33,428 nucleotides of DNA from Actinomycetota bacterium (GCA_027314595.1 DAHVAN010000361.1:1-33428), one strand, 5' to 3'. Positions 23,484 to 32,835 are shown, counted from the stretch's first letter. Numbers and translations: made by a program. The notes: a model not told the origin generated them from the letters alone.

Positions 23484-24348
23484 CTTCAGCGTCCTGGTCA
23501 TCCTCATCGCGCCCGCGATCACCGGCGTCTTCTGGGGTGCCCCGCTGATCGCCCGCGAGCTGGAGGCCGGGACGTTCCGGCTGACCTGGAACCAGAGCAT
23601 CACCCGGACCCGGTGGCTGGCGGTCAAGCTCACGCTGACCGGGGCGGCGGCCGTGGCGGTTGCCGAGGCGTTCAGCCTCATCCAGGCCTGGTGGGCGGCC
23701 CCCATCGGCAAGGCTGTCGGGCTCGGCGGCAGCGCCTCGGTATTCAGCGAGGGCCGGTTCGGCTGGTTCGTCTTTCCCACGCACGGCATCACCCCGCTCG
23801 GCTACGCCGCGTTCGGCTTCGCGCTCGGCGTCACCGCCGGCCTGCTCACCCGGCGCCCGATTCCCGCCATGGCCGTCACCCTGGCCATCTTCGCCGCCGT
23901 CCAGTTCGTCACCCCGCTGTGGATCCGCCCGAACCTGTTCCCGACCAGCCACACGACCGCCACGATCGCGGCCGCGGAAGCGAACGTCAGTCTCCGTGTC
24001 AACCCCAGGCTGGCGGTCACCGCCGGCGCCGTCCCCGGCCAGCCCGGCGCCTGGATCATCTCCGGCGAAGGCGTCAACGCCGCCGGGCAGCCTGTCAGAA
24101 CCATTCCCGTGGCCTGCGAGCCGGCGATATCGCACGGCCAGGGCCCGTACGGAGGAACCGCGCTGGTCCCAGGCGAATCAACCGCGCTGAACAACTGCGT
24201 GGCCAGCCACGGGATCCGGGTCGCCGAAAGCTACCAGCCCGCCAGCCACTACTGGCCCCTCCAGTGGTCCGAGACCGGGATGTTCCTGGCCCTGGCCCTG
24301 GCCCTGGCCGGGTACTGCTTCTGGCGGCTCAACCGCCGCCGCTCCTGA
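23479..24348 (+). pseudogene. 5'-truncated ABC-2 type permease
   Basis: An open frame enters from the junction with the NRPS relic and reads [20 protein letters not shown], then [17 protein letters not shown] and [19 protein letters not shown]. It continues through further membrane segments to LALALAGYCFWRLNRRRS at the end. This resembles actinobacterial ABC-2 permeases of about 330 residues. The first part, including the start, is lost, although internal GTG 23653 could give a 231-residue product. No ATPase partner is adjacent. It is probably dead. Confidence 0.6.
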
Positions 24349-24419
24349 CAAACAGCACGAGCCCCAGCAGGATTTCGCGCTGCCCAGGCCGGCAGCCGAT
24401 TGACCGGAAGGAGAACTCG

Positions 24420-25862
24420 ATGATGCGTTTCCCGGGGTCGCTGCGGTGGCCCGCCAGGGCGGGGCTGTGCTGCCTGGCGGTCGCGGCGGTCGCCGCCGCC
24501 ACGGTAGGCGCCGCCCGCGCGCCAGCCGCGGCGCAAGCCGCCAGCACGCCGCCGGCGTGCTCGCAGCCCCAGCAGCAGCCGGTGGCCGGGCCGACGACTG
24601 TCACCACGATCGGGCAGGCCTACTACTGCATCTTCGCCCACTACTACAGCGGGCCGGTGCTTGATGACCGGGTGCTGCTGACCGGGGCGTTCGCCGGGCT
24701 CACCCAGGAACTGAACCGGCTGGGCACAGACCAGCCGGACGCCACGATGCCCGCGCTGACCGGCAGCCGCGATAGTGACTGGGCCGCGTTCGCCGCCGTC
24801 TACTCCCGGGTGATCAGCAAGGTCCCCGCACGGGATGTCCAGCAGGTGGCCGCCGCCGCGATGACCGGCATGGTCGCCGCCCTGAACGATAACCACGCCC
24901 GCTGGCAGTACCCCTCACCGCAACCACCGGGGGCCACCCCCCGCGACAGTTACGGACTCGGCATCAACACCTCGCCAAGCCCCGGGGTGCTCAAGGCCGA
25001 CCCAGGCGAGGCGCTGCCTCCGGCGCTGGTCACCTCTGTCGACCCCGGATCCCCGGCCGCCCGCGCCGGGGTGCGGACGGGTGACGTCATCGTCTCGGTC
25101 GACGGCGCGCCGCCGTTCACCGACGGGATGGCCTCTCTCGGCGTGTTCGCCCTGCTCTACCAGTCCTATCCGCAGCAGCAGGCACTGCGGATCACCCTGC
25201 GCTGGCCGGTCACCGGCGCCACCCGCGCCGTTACGATCACCCCGGCGCTCTACCAGGCCCCTGTCTCGTCGGTGACCTCCAAGCTGCTGGACGGCGATAT
25301 CGGCTACGTGCAAGTCCCCGCGTTCAACCCCGGCACCGCCAGCCAGGCCCTGGCCGCGGTCACGGACCTGGAGAAGAAGGCCACGCTGCGTGGCCTCATC
25401 CTGGACATGGGGGGTGGCGGCGGCGCGACCGCCGAGGTCGCAAAGCTGCTCGGCGCGTTCGAGCACCGCGCCGCCTACGCCTACAACTGCACCGTCAACG
25501 GCCAGTGCACCGCCGCCTACCCCGACGCCAGTACTCCGCTGCTGCACCTGCCCCTAGCAGTGCTCACCAGCCAGGACTGCGTCTCCGGCTGCGAAATGTT
25601 CAGCGGGGCGGTCAAGGACCTGCACCTGGGCACCCTGGTCGGCACCCGCACCGCCGGCGTCATTTCCGGCGGCGCACTAGGGTGGCTGCTGGACGACGGC
25701 AGCCTGCTTGCGCTCCCGGCCAAGCACGTGGTCGGCGCTGACCACGAGATCATCAACGGGATCGGGGTCGCCCCCGACTACTACATCCCCCGCACCGCCC
25801 GGGACCTGGCCACCGGCCAGGACCCCGACATCGCCAGGGCACTCGCCCTGCTCAAGGCCTGA
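24420..25862 (+). CDS. Secreted S41-family (tail-specific, CtpA-like) peptidase
   Basis: A 480-residue protein with GGAAGGAG 6 nt before ATG 24420; the next codon is also ATG. Residues 1-42 form a signal peptide with arginines, a long hydrophobic Ala/Val core and an AAAQAA cleavage region. A helical segment with YYCIFAHYYSGPVLDDRVLL and MVAALNDNHARW is typical of the S41 N-terminal part. A PDZ domain follows (PPALVTSVDPGSPAARAGVR, GDVIVSVDG). The peptidase core contains GDIGYVQVPAFNPG, GLILDMGGG and the nucleophile region DCVSGCE (Ser389), where 'GSASAsE' is usual. It ends with IGVAPDYYIP. It likely cleaves secreted proteins or acts as a processing protease outside the membrane. It is complete, in contrast to its neighbours, and shows no link to the peptide cluster. 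Confidence 0.85.
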   Translation: MMRFPGSLRWPARAGLCCLAVAAVAAATVGAARAPAAAQAASTPPACSQPQQQPVAGPTTVTTIGQAYYCIFAHYYSGPVLDDRVLLTGAFAGLTQELNRLGTDQPDATMPALTGSRDSDWAAFAAVYSRVISKVPARDVQQVAAAAMTGMVAALNDNHARWQYPSPQPPGATPRDSYGLGINTSPSPGVLKADPGEALPPALVTSVDPGSPAARAGVRTGDVIVSVDGAPPFTDGMASLGVFALLYQSYPQQQALRITLRWPVTGATRAVTITPALYQAPVSSVTSKLLDGDIGYVQVPAFNPGTASQALAAVTDLEKKATLRGLILDMGGGGGATAEVAKLLGAFEHRAAYAYNCTVNGQCTAAYPDASTPLLHLPLAVLTSQDCVSGCEMFSGAVKDLHLGTLVGTRTAGVISGGALGWLLDDGSLLALPAKHVVGADHEIINGIGVAPDYYIPRTARDLATGQDPDIARALALLKA

Positions 25863-25936
25863 CCCCGGCATCCACGGCACTCAGCCCAGGCAGCGCGCGG
25901 CGAACCACGCAGCGCCAGCGGCGACTGACGCGGGCC

Positions 25937-26926
25937 TGCGGGTGCCGAAAACCTGCGCCGCCTGGGCAGATTCCTTGCGGGAGGCCGTCGGCTTGATCAT
26001 CAGAACGGTGCCTGGCGGCAGGTCTGGTTCGGGCTGACGTGCGATGATCTCCGGCTTGTGGGCTTGAAGCTGATCTTCCTCGTCGTCACCCGGGCCGTGC
26101 CGGTGCTGGACCTGTCGCGGCGGGAGTCGTGGTGGAAGGACGCCGAGATCCTCATGCTGCGCCATCAGCTCGCGGTGGCCCTGCGCGAGCGACCTCGCGC
26201 TCATTCGAGGCTGACGTGGCCGGACCGGGCGTGGCCGGCCCTGCCCGCCGCATCGCTGCCAGCCGACCGGCTGGCAGCGATGCGGCTGATCGTCACTCCC
26301 GCCACGATCTTGCGGTGGCATCGCGACATCGTCCGCCGCCGCTGGGCGCGGCTGTCGCACCGCGGCCGTCCCGGACGCCCGCCGACGCGCCGTAATGTCC
26401 GGTCAGTGGTGCTGCGACTGGCCCGTGAGAATGAGTCGTGGGGCTACTGCCGCATCCACGGCGAGCTGGCGGCGCTCGGCATCCCGGTGGCGCCGTCGAC
26501 GGTGTGGCAGATCCTCAAGGACGCCGGGATCGACCCGGCTCCGCGCCGGGACGGCCCTGGGCGGGCGGAGTTCCTGCGTTCCCAGGCGCAGGGGATCCTG
26601 GCTCTGGACTTCTTCACCGCCGACCTGCTCAATGGCACGTCGTCCTTGCGGTGATCGAGCACGGCAGCCGGCGCGTCCGGGTGCTGGGCGCCACGGAGCA
26701 CCCGGTCCAGTCCTGGGGCGTCCAGCAGGCCCGGAACCTGCTCATGGACCTAGGGGATGCCGGGACACGAGCGAAGTTCGTCCTGCATGACCGGGACGCC
26801 AGCTTCACCCAGGCGTTCGATGCCGTGTTCCAGGCGGCCGGAATCCGGCGCCACCTGATGACCGTCCTGCGCGAGTACGAGGACTTCTGCAACTCGCACC
26901 GGCCGCATCGCACCTTGAACCAGGCC
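25937..26926 (+). mobile_element. Truncated insertion sequence (element A)
   Basis: TGCGGGTGCCGAAAAC at 25937 resembles the terminal repeat of the complete element next door (14 of 16 bases), at about the same distance (121 bp) from its transposase start. The transposase of element A runs to 26926, where the left end of element B begins. Its own right end is missing, so element A was cut by deletion or by the arrival of element B. Confidence 0.5.
26058..26926 (+). pseudogene. Integrase-core (rve, DDE) transposase, frameshifted and deleted
   Basis: The frame starts at GTG 26058 (MGLKLIFLVVTRAVPVLDLS) and shows WWKDAEILMLRHQLAVALRE, RRNVRSVVLRLARENESWGY, VAPSTVWQILKDAGIDPAPR and the first catalytic Asp in ALDFFTAD. 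A frameshift near 26630 moves to a frame with VIEHGSRRVRVLGATEH and the second Asp in LHDRDASFT. It then jumps to HLMTVLREYEDFCNSHRPHR, so the stretch that normally carries the catalytic Glu is deleted. The protein cannot be active. Confidence 0.82.
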
Positions 26927-27839
26927 TGTGGGTGCCGATAACTCTGTCACGGCCGTTGACCTGGCCTGCTTCATTTGATGAGAGACGGGCAAGTTCGTCA
27001 TCCGGCTGCGCTTTAGCCATACGGTCGGGCACCTTGAGTACTCGTGTCACTACGATTCGCCTACTTGGCGGTGCTGCGCCTGTTCGGCTGGCTCGACCTG
27101 CTCGCCCGCTCCGACCGCGCCAATGACGCCGAGATCCTCATCCTGCGCCACTAGGTCGCCGTGCTCCAGCACCAGGTCAGGGCACCGAGGCTGTCGTGGG
27201 CCGACCGGGCGGTGCTGGCCGCGCTGGCCCGGCGGCTGCCCGGCGCCCAGCTCCGCCAGCTGCGGCTGGTCGTCTCCCCGCGGACCCTGCTGCGCTGGCA
27301 CGCCGACCTGGCCAGGCGGAAATGGGCCTGCCCGCGCCGCACGCCGGGCCGGCCTCGGACGGGGCAGTCCGTGCGGGCGCTGGTGCTGGAGATGGCCCGC
27401 GACAACCCGGGCCGGGGCTACCGGCGCATCCACGGCGAGCTGTCCTGCCTCGGATGCAAGGTCGCGCCGTCGACCGTGTGGCAGATCCTCAGGGACGCGG
27501 GCATCGATCCCGCGCCCAGGCGGTCCGGGCAGTCCTGGCGGGCGTTCCTGGACGCCCAGGCCAAGACCATCCTCGCGGCCGACTTCTTCCACGTCGACAC
27601 CGTGCTCCTGCGCCGCCTGTACGTGCTGTTCTTCATCGAGCACGACACCAGCCGGGTGCGCCTGGCCGGGATCACGGCGCACCCGACGGGGCAGTGGGGA
27701 GAGGTGGATCTCCAGCGCCAGGCATGAGTGCTTGGACCGAATGCTGATCACCGGCGAGTCCTGCGGCGGGACCGGCTCGGCGGCCTGATCCGCGAATATG
27801 CCCAGGTCGCATAGGGTGACAGAATATTCGGCACCCACA
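26927..27839 (+). mobile_element. Insertion sequence with both ends (element B), 913 bp
   Basis: The left end TGTGGGTGCCGA-TAAC-TCTGTCAC (26927-26950) matches the reverse complement of the right end (27816-27839) at 21 of 24 bases; the four middle bases hold the differences. These are clear terminal inverted repeats. The element contains one transposase gene of the same family as element A. It sits directly behind the truncated transposase of element A. The flanks share at most two bases (CC), so the target duplication is unclear. As its transposase is defective it could move only with help from a related element. Confidence 0.8.
27044..27788 (+). pseudogene. Defective transposase of element B
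   Basis: The frame begins at GTG 27044 (VSLRFAYLAVLRLFGWLDLL) and has an in-frame TAG at 27152-27154, where relatives read CAG in 'LRHQLAVLQ'. It resumes with VAVLQHQVRAPRLSWADRAV, GRGYRRIHGELSCLG, VAPSTVWQILRDAGIDPAPR and the first Asp in ADFFHVDT. At about 27705 it breaks off and RHECLDRMLITGE follows in another frame. The region with the second Asp and the Glu is deleted. Dead by three independent lesions. Confidence 0.85.
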
Positions 27840-27870
27840 CCATCATCTGTGAGACAATCGTATTTAAACA

Positions 27871-27939
27871 GGTGCCCTCTCCGACCGGGACGTGGAAGCT
27901 TCAGTAACTCCCATCATCCCAGGTCAGAGGGCGCCTTTT
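27871..27939. repeat. Hairpin with T-run, probable IS end or terminator
   Basis: GGTGCCCTCT-CC-GACC (27871-27886) pairs with GGTC-AGAGGGCGCC (27922-27935), followed by TTTT, with TTTAAA blocks on both outer sides. It precedes the remnant transposase at 27999, so it may be the structured left end of that element, blocking read-through into it. A plain terminator would look the same. Confidence 0.45.
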
Positions 27940-27998
27940 CATTTAAATGCCGGCAAACTCGGGGCTTTCATCGGTGGATCCAGGCTGAGAGGCTGCCC

Positions 27999-28501
27999 AT
28001 GCCCGCGCAGTGGCGGGACCTGCTGGAGGAGCTCGCGCCGGTGTTTGCGCGCCGCTCGACGTACCGCCTGTTCATGGCGCTGGCGTGCGGGCTGATCCTG
28101 GCGGACTCGACACGGCCCTGTCCCCGGCGGCCGCGATCGAGCGGTACTCCTGGCGGTGGCCCATCGAGCCCTCCAGCGCGGCCGGCAAGCAGGTCACCGG
28201 CGCCGGCGGCGCCGGCAACCGCGTTCCGCGGGCCGTCGAGCGGACCGTCCCGTTCGCGTTCCTGGTCCAGTCCCTGATGATCTGCTGGTACGCCATCTCC
28301 TGCGACCCGGCCGCAGGCCTGGCGCAGCGGCGGCAGCCGAACCCGTGGTACACGGCCAAGGCCACGCCCGCCGCCGCCGGCATGCACGCCGCACTCCGCG
28401 ACGCGCTCAGCAGCGCCCGAATAAACAGCATCGGCCCAGGCAGCGACGAAGCCCGGGAAATCACTGAGGCCACGCTGACCAGCAACGCCCAGGCCGCTTA
28501 A
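27999..28501 (+). pseudogene. Internally deleted transposase (probably IS701/IS4-type)
   Basis: The first 37 residues (MPAQWRDLLEELAPVFARRS, then ALACGLILAD) match the N terminus of a large actinobacterial transposase. After about 28110 the frame changes and the C-terminal part appears: AAAIERYSWRWPIEPS, RVPRAVERTVPFAFLVQSLM and QPNPWYTAKATPAAAGMHAA. The central catalytic part, some 250 residues, is missing. The IS family is inferred from general resemblance. Confidence 0.6.
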
Positions 28502-28616
28502 CTGAGAAACACGAGCTGGCCAACCCCGCCTAAAACCTCAAGCACCCCACCGCGCCGGCGTGTCGCCCCGGACCCCGTGAATGGACACCAGAGTTCCCGG
28601 CTTGGATCATCTCTGA

Positions 28617-28835
28617 GTGATCATTTCCGTCCTCTGCCTGCTCGTACGCGGCCTGTTCGGCTGCCTGACGGTGCTGACACGGCACCGGGTGTCCAAGGAT
28701 GCTGAACTGCTGGTGCTCCGGCACGAGAACGCTGTCTTGCGCCGCCAGATCGGCCGGGTCCGCTACGAGCCAGCCGACCGGCTGTGGCTCGCGGCGCTGT
28801 CGCGACTGGTTCCTCGCTACCGGTGGGGTGAGGTG
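28617..28835 (+). pseudogene. N-terminal fragment of a third integrase-core transposase
   Basis: From GTG 28617 the frame reads MIISVLCLLVRGLFGCLTVL, KDAELLVLRHENAVLRRQIG and PADRLWLAALSRLVPRYRWG, the N terminus of a DDE transposase related to those of elements A and B. After 'GEV' at about 28835 the similarity stops and the sequence continues as the same family on the other strand. The 28502-28616 stretch before it holds nothing recognisable. Confidence 0.75.
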
Positions 28836-28956
28836 TGGGATCGATCCCGGCATCATGCAGGATCTGCCACGCCGTGGAGGCCGCGATCCGGTGGCCGGGC
28901 CTGACCATCTCGCCTTGCACCCAGCGCCCCGCCGTGCCGACCCGGCGGCCCGCGAT
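28819..28956 (-). pseudogene. Inverted middle fragment of the same transposase family
   Basis: The minus strand encodes IAGRRVGTAGRWVQGEMVRP and then GHRIAASTAWQILHDAGIDP, the region just before the first catalytic Asp. It lies tail to tail with the plus-strand N-terminal fragment, so an inversion joined two parts of one gene or of two copies. No ends of an element were found around it. Confidence 0.7.
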
Positions 28957-29022
28957 GGTGTCGAGCGGTGCGGCACTGGTAGGGGAGCCGAGCTGGCTGA
29001 CGACCTGCAGGCCCACGACGTG

Positions 29023-29700
29023 CTATGACTGTTCCGGCTTTGCGGGGGTGAGCAGGCCCCGGTTGAACGCCTCGGCGACGGCGGCGGCGCGGTCGCTGAC
29101 GCCGAGCTTGGCGTAGATGTGGAGCAGGTGAGTCTTGACCGTGGCCTCGCTGATGAACAGCCTGACGGCCGCCTCCCGGTTGGTGGTGCCTGCCGCGATT
29201 AGTTCGAGGACCTCGAATTCCCGCTGGCTGAGCGGCTCCGGCTCTGTCTGGGGGGCCCGGACCCGGTTCATCAGCCGGGCCGCCACTGATGGGGAGAGGA
29301 CCGCCTGGTCGGCCGCTGCTGCCCGGACCGCGCGCAGCAGCTCGGCGCGCGGAGCATCCTTGAGCAGGTAGCCGGTCGCGCCCGCCTCGATCGCGGGCAT
29401 GACGTAGCTGTCTGTGTCGTAGGTGGTCAGTACCAGCACGCGCGCGGTGACGCCGCGCCGGGCCAGCTCGGTGATTGCGGTCACGCCGTCCATGCCGGGC
29501 ATGCGCAGGTCCATCAGGATCACGTCGGGCTTGACCGCCTGGGCGATCCGGACCGCCTCCGCGCCGTCGGCGGCCTCGCCGATCACCTCGAAATCGGGGT
29601 CAGCGGCAAGCATGCCGCTCAGCCCGTCCCTGACTACGGGGTGGTCGTCCGCGATCAGCAGCCTGATCGGCGCGCCCGTCCGGCCTGCCGGGTGGCTCAT
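29023..29700 (-). CDS. NarL/LuxR-type response regulator
   Basis: A 225-residue regulator. The receiver domain has the acidic pair in LLIADDHPVVRDGL, phosphoacceptor Asp64 in ILMDLRMPGMDG, the Thr in VLVLTTYDTD and the Lys in GYLLKDAP. The C-terminal LuxR HTH (about 155-220) reads LSQREFEVLELIAAGTTNRE and SEATVKTHLLHIYAKLGV. The start ATG overlaps the kinase stop by 4 nt (ATGA), so the two form a coupled two-component pair. It probably controls the ABC transporter genes upstream in the same operon. Confidence 0.95.
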   Translation of the reverse strand: MSHPAGRTGAPIRLLIADDHPVVRDGLSGMLAADPDFEVIGEAADGAEAVRIAQAVKPDVILMDLRMPGMDGVTAITELARRGVTARVLVLTTYDTDSYVMPAIEAGATGYLLKDAPRAELLRAVRAAAADQAVLSPSVAARLMNRVRAPQTEPEPLSQREFEVLELIAAGTTNREAAVRLFISEATVKTHLLHIYAKLGVSDRAAAVAEAFNRGLLTPAKPEQS

Positions 29701-30995
29701 GTGCCGGCCTGGGCTGATACGGCCGGCACGCAGGCCGAGATCGCCGTGCCGCCGCCCGGCTCCGACTCGATGTGCAGCGTGCCGGACACGTCCTCTATCC
29801 GCTGCCGCATCGCCGTCAGGCCGAACCCGCAGCCATCACCGTCTGGCCGCCTGCCGGGGCCATTCCCGCCAGAGGTCCCGTTCAGCTCGGCAGATGCCTG
29901 TGCGCGGTCACCGGGCAGGGCGGGATCAAAGCCCACGCCGTCGTCGCGCACATCCAGCGCGACCTCGTTGTCCATGTACGAAACGGTCAGCCCGACCCTG
30001 GTCGCCTGCGCGTGCTTGGTCACGTTGGCCAGCGCCTCCTGGGCGGCGCGCAGCAGCGCGATCTCGGCCTGCGGCTGGATCGGCCGCTCCGTGCCGGTCG
30101 TCCTGACCTGCACCGGGATCCCGTTCAGCGCTGACCAGCGCCCGGCGACGCCGGCCAGCGCCTCGCTCAGCCGGGCCGTCTCCAGCGGCTCGGGCCGCAG
30201 CGCGTGCACCGACCGCCGGGCCTCGGCGAGGTTCTCCCGGGCGAGCCCGGCCGCGACCGCGAAATGCCGCCGCCAGCTCACTGGATCGCCGACGGCTTGC
30301 TCGGCCGCCTGCAGCTGGGTGATGATCCCGGCGAGCCCTTGCGCTAGAGTGTCATGGATCTCCTGCGCCATCCGGTGCCGTTCATCGAGGATGCCAGCCT
30401 CCCGGGCCTGGACCAGTAGCTGCCGGTGCAGGCCCTCGTTCTCCGCCAGCGTCGCCTCGAGCCTGCGGTTCGCCTCGCTCAGCTCGCCATGTTGCTTCTC
30501 GATGCCGTGAAGGAGCCAGAACAGGCCGCACAGGAGCAGCAGGTTCAGGGCGATCATGCCGCCGTAGGCCGCGAGACCGGGCAGCGTGTCCTTATTCACG
30601 CCCTGCGCCTGGGCCGTGGCCGCCAAGACCGCCGTCGCGGCGACGGCGGGCAGCGGCCATGGCCAGGGCAGCAGCCGGAACGAATAGCCGTACCCGATAA
30701 CCGCGAAGAACCCGAACCACGGATCCCTGATCACCAGGACGGCGGTGATGACGATAATCCCGGTGACGAACACCGCCATCACCGGGGTGCGCTTCCGCAA
30801 GCCCGGATGCAGCGGCAGCAGCATCCACGCCGCGGCCAGCGCGCACAGGGCCAGGTTGACGCGGACCGAGCCCCATTGCGCGCTGGTCGCCGAGACGGTC
30901 AGTGCTGCGAGCACGGCATAGGAGACGATGGACCCGCGGACCGGCCATTCCTTCCGCCAGGCGTCAAGCAGCGAGCGCTGCGTCGGACTGCTCAT
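29697..30995 (-). CDS. NarL-type sensor histidine kinase (HisKA_3)
   Basis: A 432-residue kinase with GGAGGGAG before ATG 30995. Residues about 22-165 form five or six membrane helices without a large outside loop, suggesting sensing within or at the membrane. A coiled-coil linker (EKQHGELSEANRRLEATLAE) leads to the dimerisation helix with phosphoacceptor His214 in RMAQEIHDTLAQGLAG. The ATPase domain has AAQEALANVTKHAQA (N box) and DDGVGFDP, with a low-complexity loop before GFGLTAMRQRI. The kinase and its regulator follow the two ABC genes, an arrangement common for envelope-stress or antibiotic-responsive exporters. Confidence 0.93.
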   Translation of the reverse strand: MSSPTQRSLLDAWRKEWPVRGSIVSYAVLAALTVSATSAQWGSVRVNLALCALAAAWMLLPLHPGLRKRTPVMAVFVTGIIVITAVLVIRDPWFGFFAVIGYGYSFRLLPWPWPLPAVAATAVLAATAQAQGVNKDTLPGLAAYGGMIALNLLLLCGLFWLLHGIEKQHGELSEANRRLEATLAENEGLHRQLLVQAREAGILDERHRMAQEIHDTLAQGLAGIITQLQAAEQAVGDPVSWRRHFAVAAGLARENLAEARRSVHALRPEPLETARLSEALAGVAGRWSALNGIPVQVRTTGTERPIQPQAEIALLRAAQEALANVTKHAQATRVGLTVSYMDNEVALDVRDDGVGFDPALPGDRAQASAELNGTSGGNGPGRRPDGDGCGFGLTAMRQRIEDVSGTLHIESEPGGGTAISACVPAVSAQAGT

Positions 30996-31014
30996 CTGCT
31001 CCCTCCTATCAAAT

Positions 31015-31794
31015 CTACTCCCAGCGGAAGAACCTGGCGGCGGCCAGCCCGAACGCCACCGCGTATGCCGCCAGGGTCAGCAACTGCAGCCAGGTCGGCC
31101 ACTGTCCCAGGGTCGCGTTCTGCAGCGCCCCGTACGCCGCCCCAAGCGGGGTGGCGTGGCTGATGTGCTGCAGCACCGCGGGCATGTCGGGGATCGGCAG
31201 CCACAGGCCGGAGAAGAACATCAGCGGGAAGAACACCAGGTTCCCGATCCCCATGGCGGCCCGGCCGCCCGGCGCGACCGCGGCGACGAACAGGCCCATG
31301 CTCAGCATCGCGGCCACAGCGAGCAGCATGGCGATGACCCAGCCGCCGAACTGATGCGGCACCGCGGCACCGTACCCGAGCCTGCTCACCGCCAGGACCA
31401 GGATCACGGTGACCATGATGGCGCCAAGGGTGACGATCAGCTGGGCGGCGAGCACCCGCAGCGGTCCGGCCGGCGTGGTCCGCATGCGGCGCAGGATTCC
31501 CCGCTCCCGGTAGCCGGCCAGCGTCAACGGCATGGAGATGAGCGACATCAGCGCGACCGCCATCATGATCAGGATGGGCACGTAGACCTCGAGCGCGGTA
31601 AGACCGCCGTAAACCGCTTTCGGCTTGCTGAACGACGGGATGCTGCCGAAGATGATCAGCAGCAGCATCGGAAACCCCGTGCCCCACACGGGTCCGACCC
31701 GCTCGCGCAGGTACAGCTTCAGCTCGGTGATGGCGACCTGCCACAGAGCGGACCCACGGGCGGCAGCCCGCGGCGGCGCGGTCATGACTGACAT
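31015..31794 (-). CDS. ABC-2 type transporter permease (DrrB-like)
   Basis: A 259-residue membrane protein starting at ATG 31794, with about six hydrophobic segments. LWQVAITELKLYLRERVGPV precedes the first, GYRERGILRRMRTTP is the typical cytoplasmic loop, and PLMFFSGLWLPIPDMP with ISHATPLGAAYGAL is the ABC-2 signature near the C terminus. It pairs with the ATPase whose gene ends 19 bp upstream, together forming an exporter of drugs, lipids or peptides. The kinase gene starts 19 bp after its stop. Confidence 0.93.
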   Translation of the reverse strand: MSVMTAPPRAAARGSALWQVAITELKLYLRERVGPVWGTGFPMLLLIIFGSIPSFSKPKAVYGGLTALEVYVPILIMMAVALMSLISMPLTLAGYRERGILRRMRTTPAGPLRVLAAQLIVTLGAIMVTVILVLAVSRLGYGAAVPHQFGGWVIAMLLAVAAMLSMGLFVAAVAPGGRAAMGIGNLVFFPLMFFSGLWLPIPDMPAVLQHISHATPLGAAYGALQNATLGQWPTWLQLLTLAAYAVAFGLAAARFFRWE

Positions 31795-31813
31795 GGCGTG
31801 TACTCCAATTCTC

Positions 31814-32734
31814 TTAGTTCTGGTCCGCGTGCGTGTGCCTGCCGGTCAGCGCGAGGAACGCGTCCTCCAGGCTGGCCTGCTCCACGCGCAGCTGCCGGGC
31901 CATGATCTGGTTGCGGGCCAGCACGGAGGTCACCACGTTCAGCGCGTTGCTGGTGCCGGTGACCACCACGACATCACCCCGGTGGGTCACGCTGGTGACG
32001 TCGGGCAGGCTGGTCAGCAGCCTGTCATCGAACGGGATGGACGGGCGGAACCGGATCCGCTGCCCGGTCTCGACCCGTTCGGCCAGCGCGGCCGGGGTGT
32101 CCAGCGCCACGATGCGGCCCTTGTCGATCATCGCCACCCGGTCGCACAGCCGCTCGGCCTCCTCCATGAAGTGGGTGACGAGCACGATCGTGACCCCGCG
32201 ATCGCGTACCCCCTCGATCAGCTCCCAGGTATCCCGCCTGGCCTGCGGGTCCAGGCCCGTGGTGAGCTCGTCGAGCACCGCCACCTGCGGGCTGCCGGCC
32301 AGCGCCAGCGCGATCGACAGCCGCTGCTTCTGCCCGCCGGACAGCTTGCCGAACCTGGTCCTGGCCTTGTCCGCCAGTCCGAGCACGTCCATCAGCGCCC
32401 GCCAGCCGGCCGGTGCCTGGTAGAAGGAGCTGTACAGCCGCAGCGCCTCCGCGACCTGCAGCTTGCCCGGGAGCTGGCTGTCCTGAAGCTGCATGCCGAG
32501 CCGTTGGGTCAGCTCGGCCCGGTCCCGCTGCGGATCGAGCCCGAGCACGCTGATCTGGCCCCGGTCCGGCTTCCGCAGTCCCCCGACGCACTCCACGGTG
32601 GTGGTCTTGCCCGCGCCGTTGGGGCCGAGGATCCCGAAGATCTCCCCCTCGTGCACGGTGAAGGAGACATCATCGACCGCAGCCGTGTCCCCGTAATTCT
32701 TGTGCAGATGCTGCACTTCGATTACTGCTTTCAT
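31814..32734 (-). CDS. ABC transporter ATP-binding protein (DrrA-like)
   Basis: A 306-residue ATPase. I start at ATG 32734 (MKAVIEVQHLHKNYGD), where homology begins, although the ribosome site is weak (GGAAG only a few nt away); the frame is open 48 codons further up. Walker A is GPNGAGKT (37-44), the signature LSGGQKQR (131-138), and Walker B VAVLDELTTGLDP, with Leu where Pro is usual. VLVTHFMEEAE holds the switch His. A C-terminal extension of about 85 residues (QASLEDAFLALTGR) is typical of DrrA/CcmA-type drug exporters. It is first in the operon ATPase-permease-kinase-regulator. Possible roles are self-resistance to an envelope-acting compound or general detoxification. Confidence 0.93.
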   Translation of the reverse strand: MKAVIEVQHLHKNYGDTAAVDDVSFTVHEGEIFGILGPNGAGKTTTVECVGGLRKPDRGQISVLGLDPQRDRAELTQRLGMQLQDSQLPGKLQVAEALRLYSSFYQAPAGWRALMDVLGLADKARTRFGKLSGGQKQRLSIALALAGSPQVAVLDELTTGLDPQARRDTWELIEGVRDRGVTIVLVTHFMEEAERLCDRVAMIDKGRIVALDTPAALAERVETGQRIRFRPSIPFDDRLLTSLPDVTSVTHRGDVVVVTGTSNALNVVTSVLARNQIMARQLRVEQASLEDAFLALTGRHTHADQN

Positions 32735-32835
32735 GCTTCCAGGGTCGTGACGCCGCATCCGGCGCGCTACGGACACTCGGCTCGGATTCCGCGCGATCCG
32801 GCTGAACCGCAGGATTGACCGGACGGCTGATCCCA

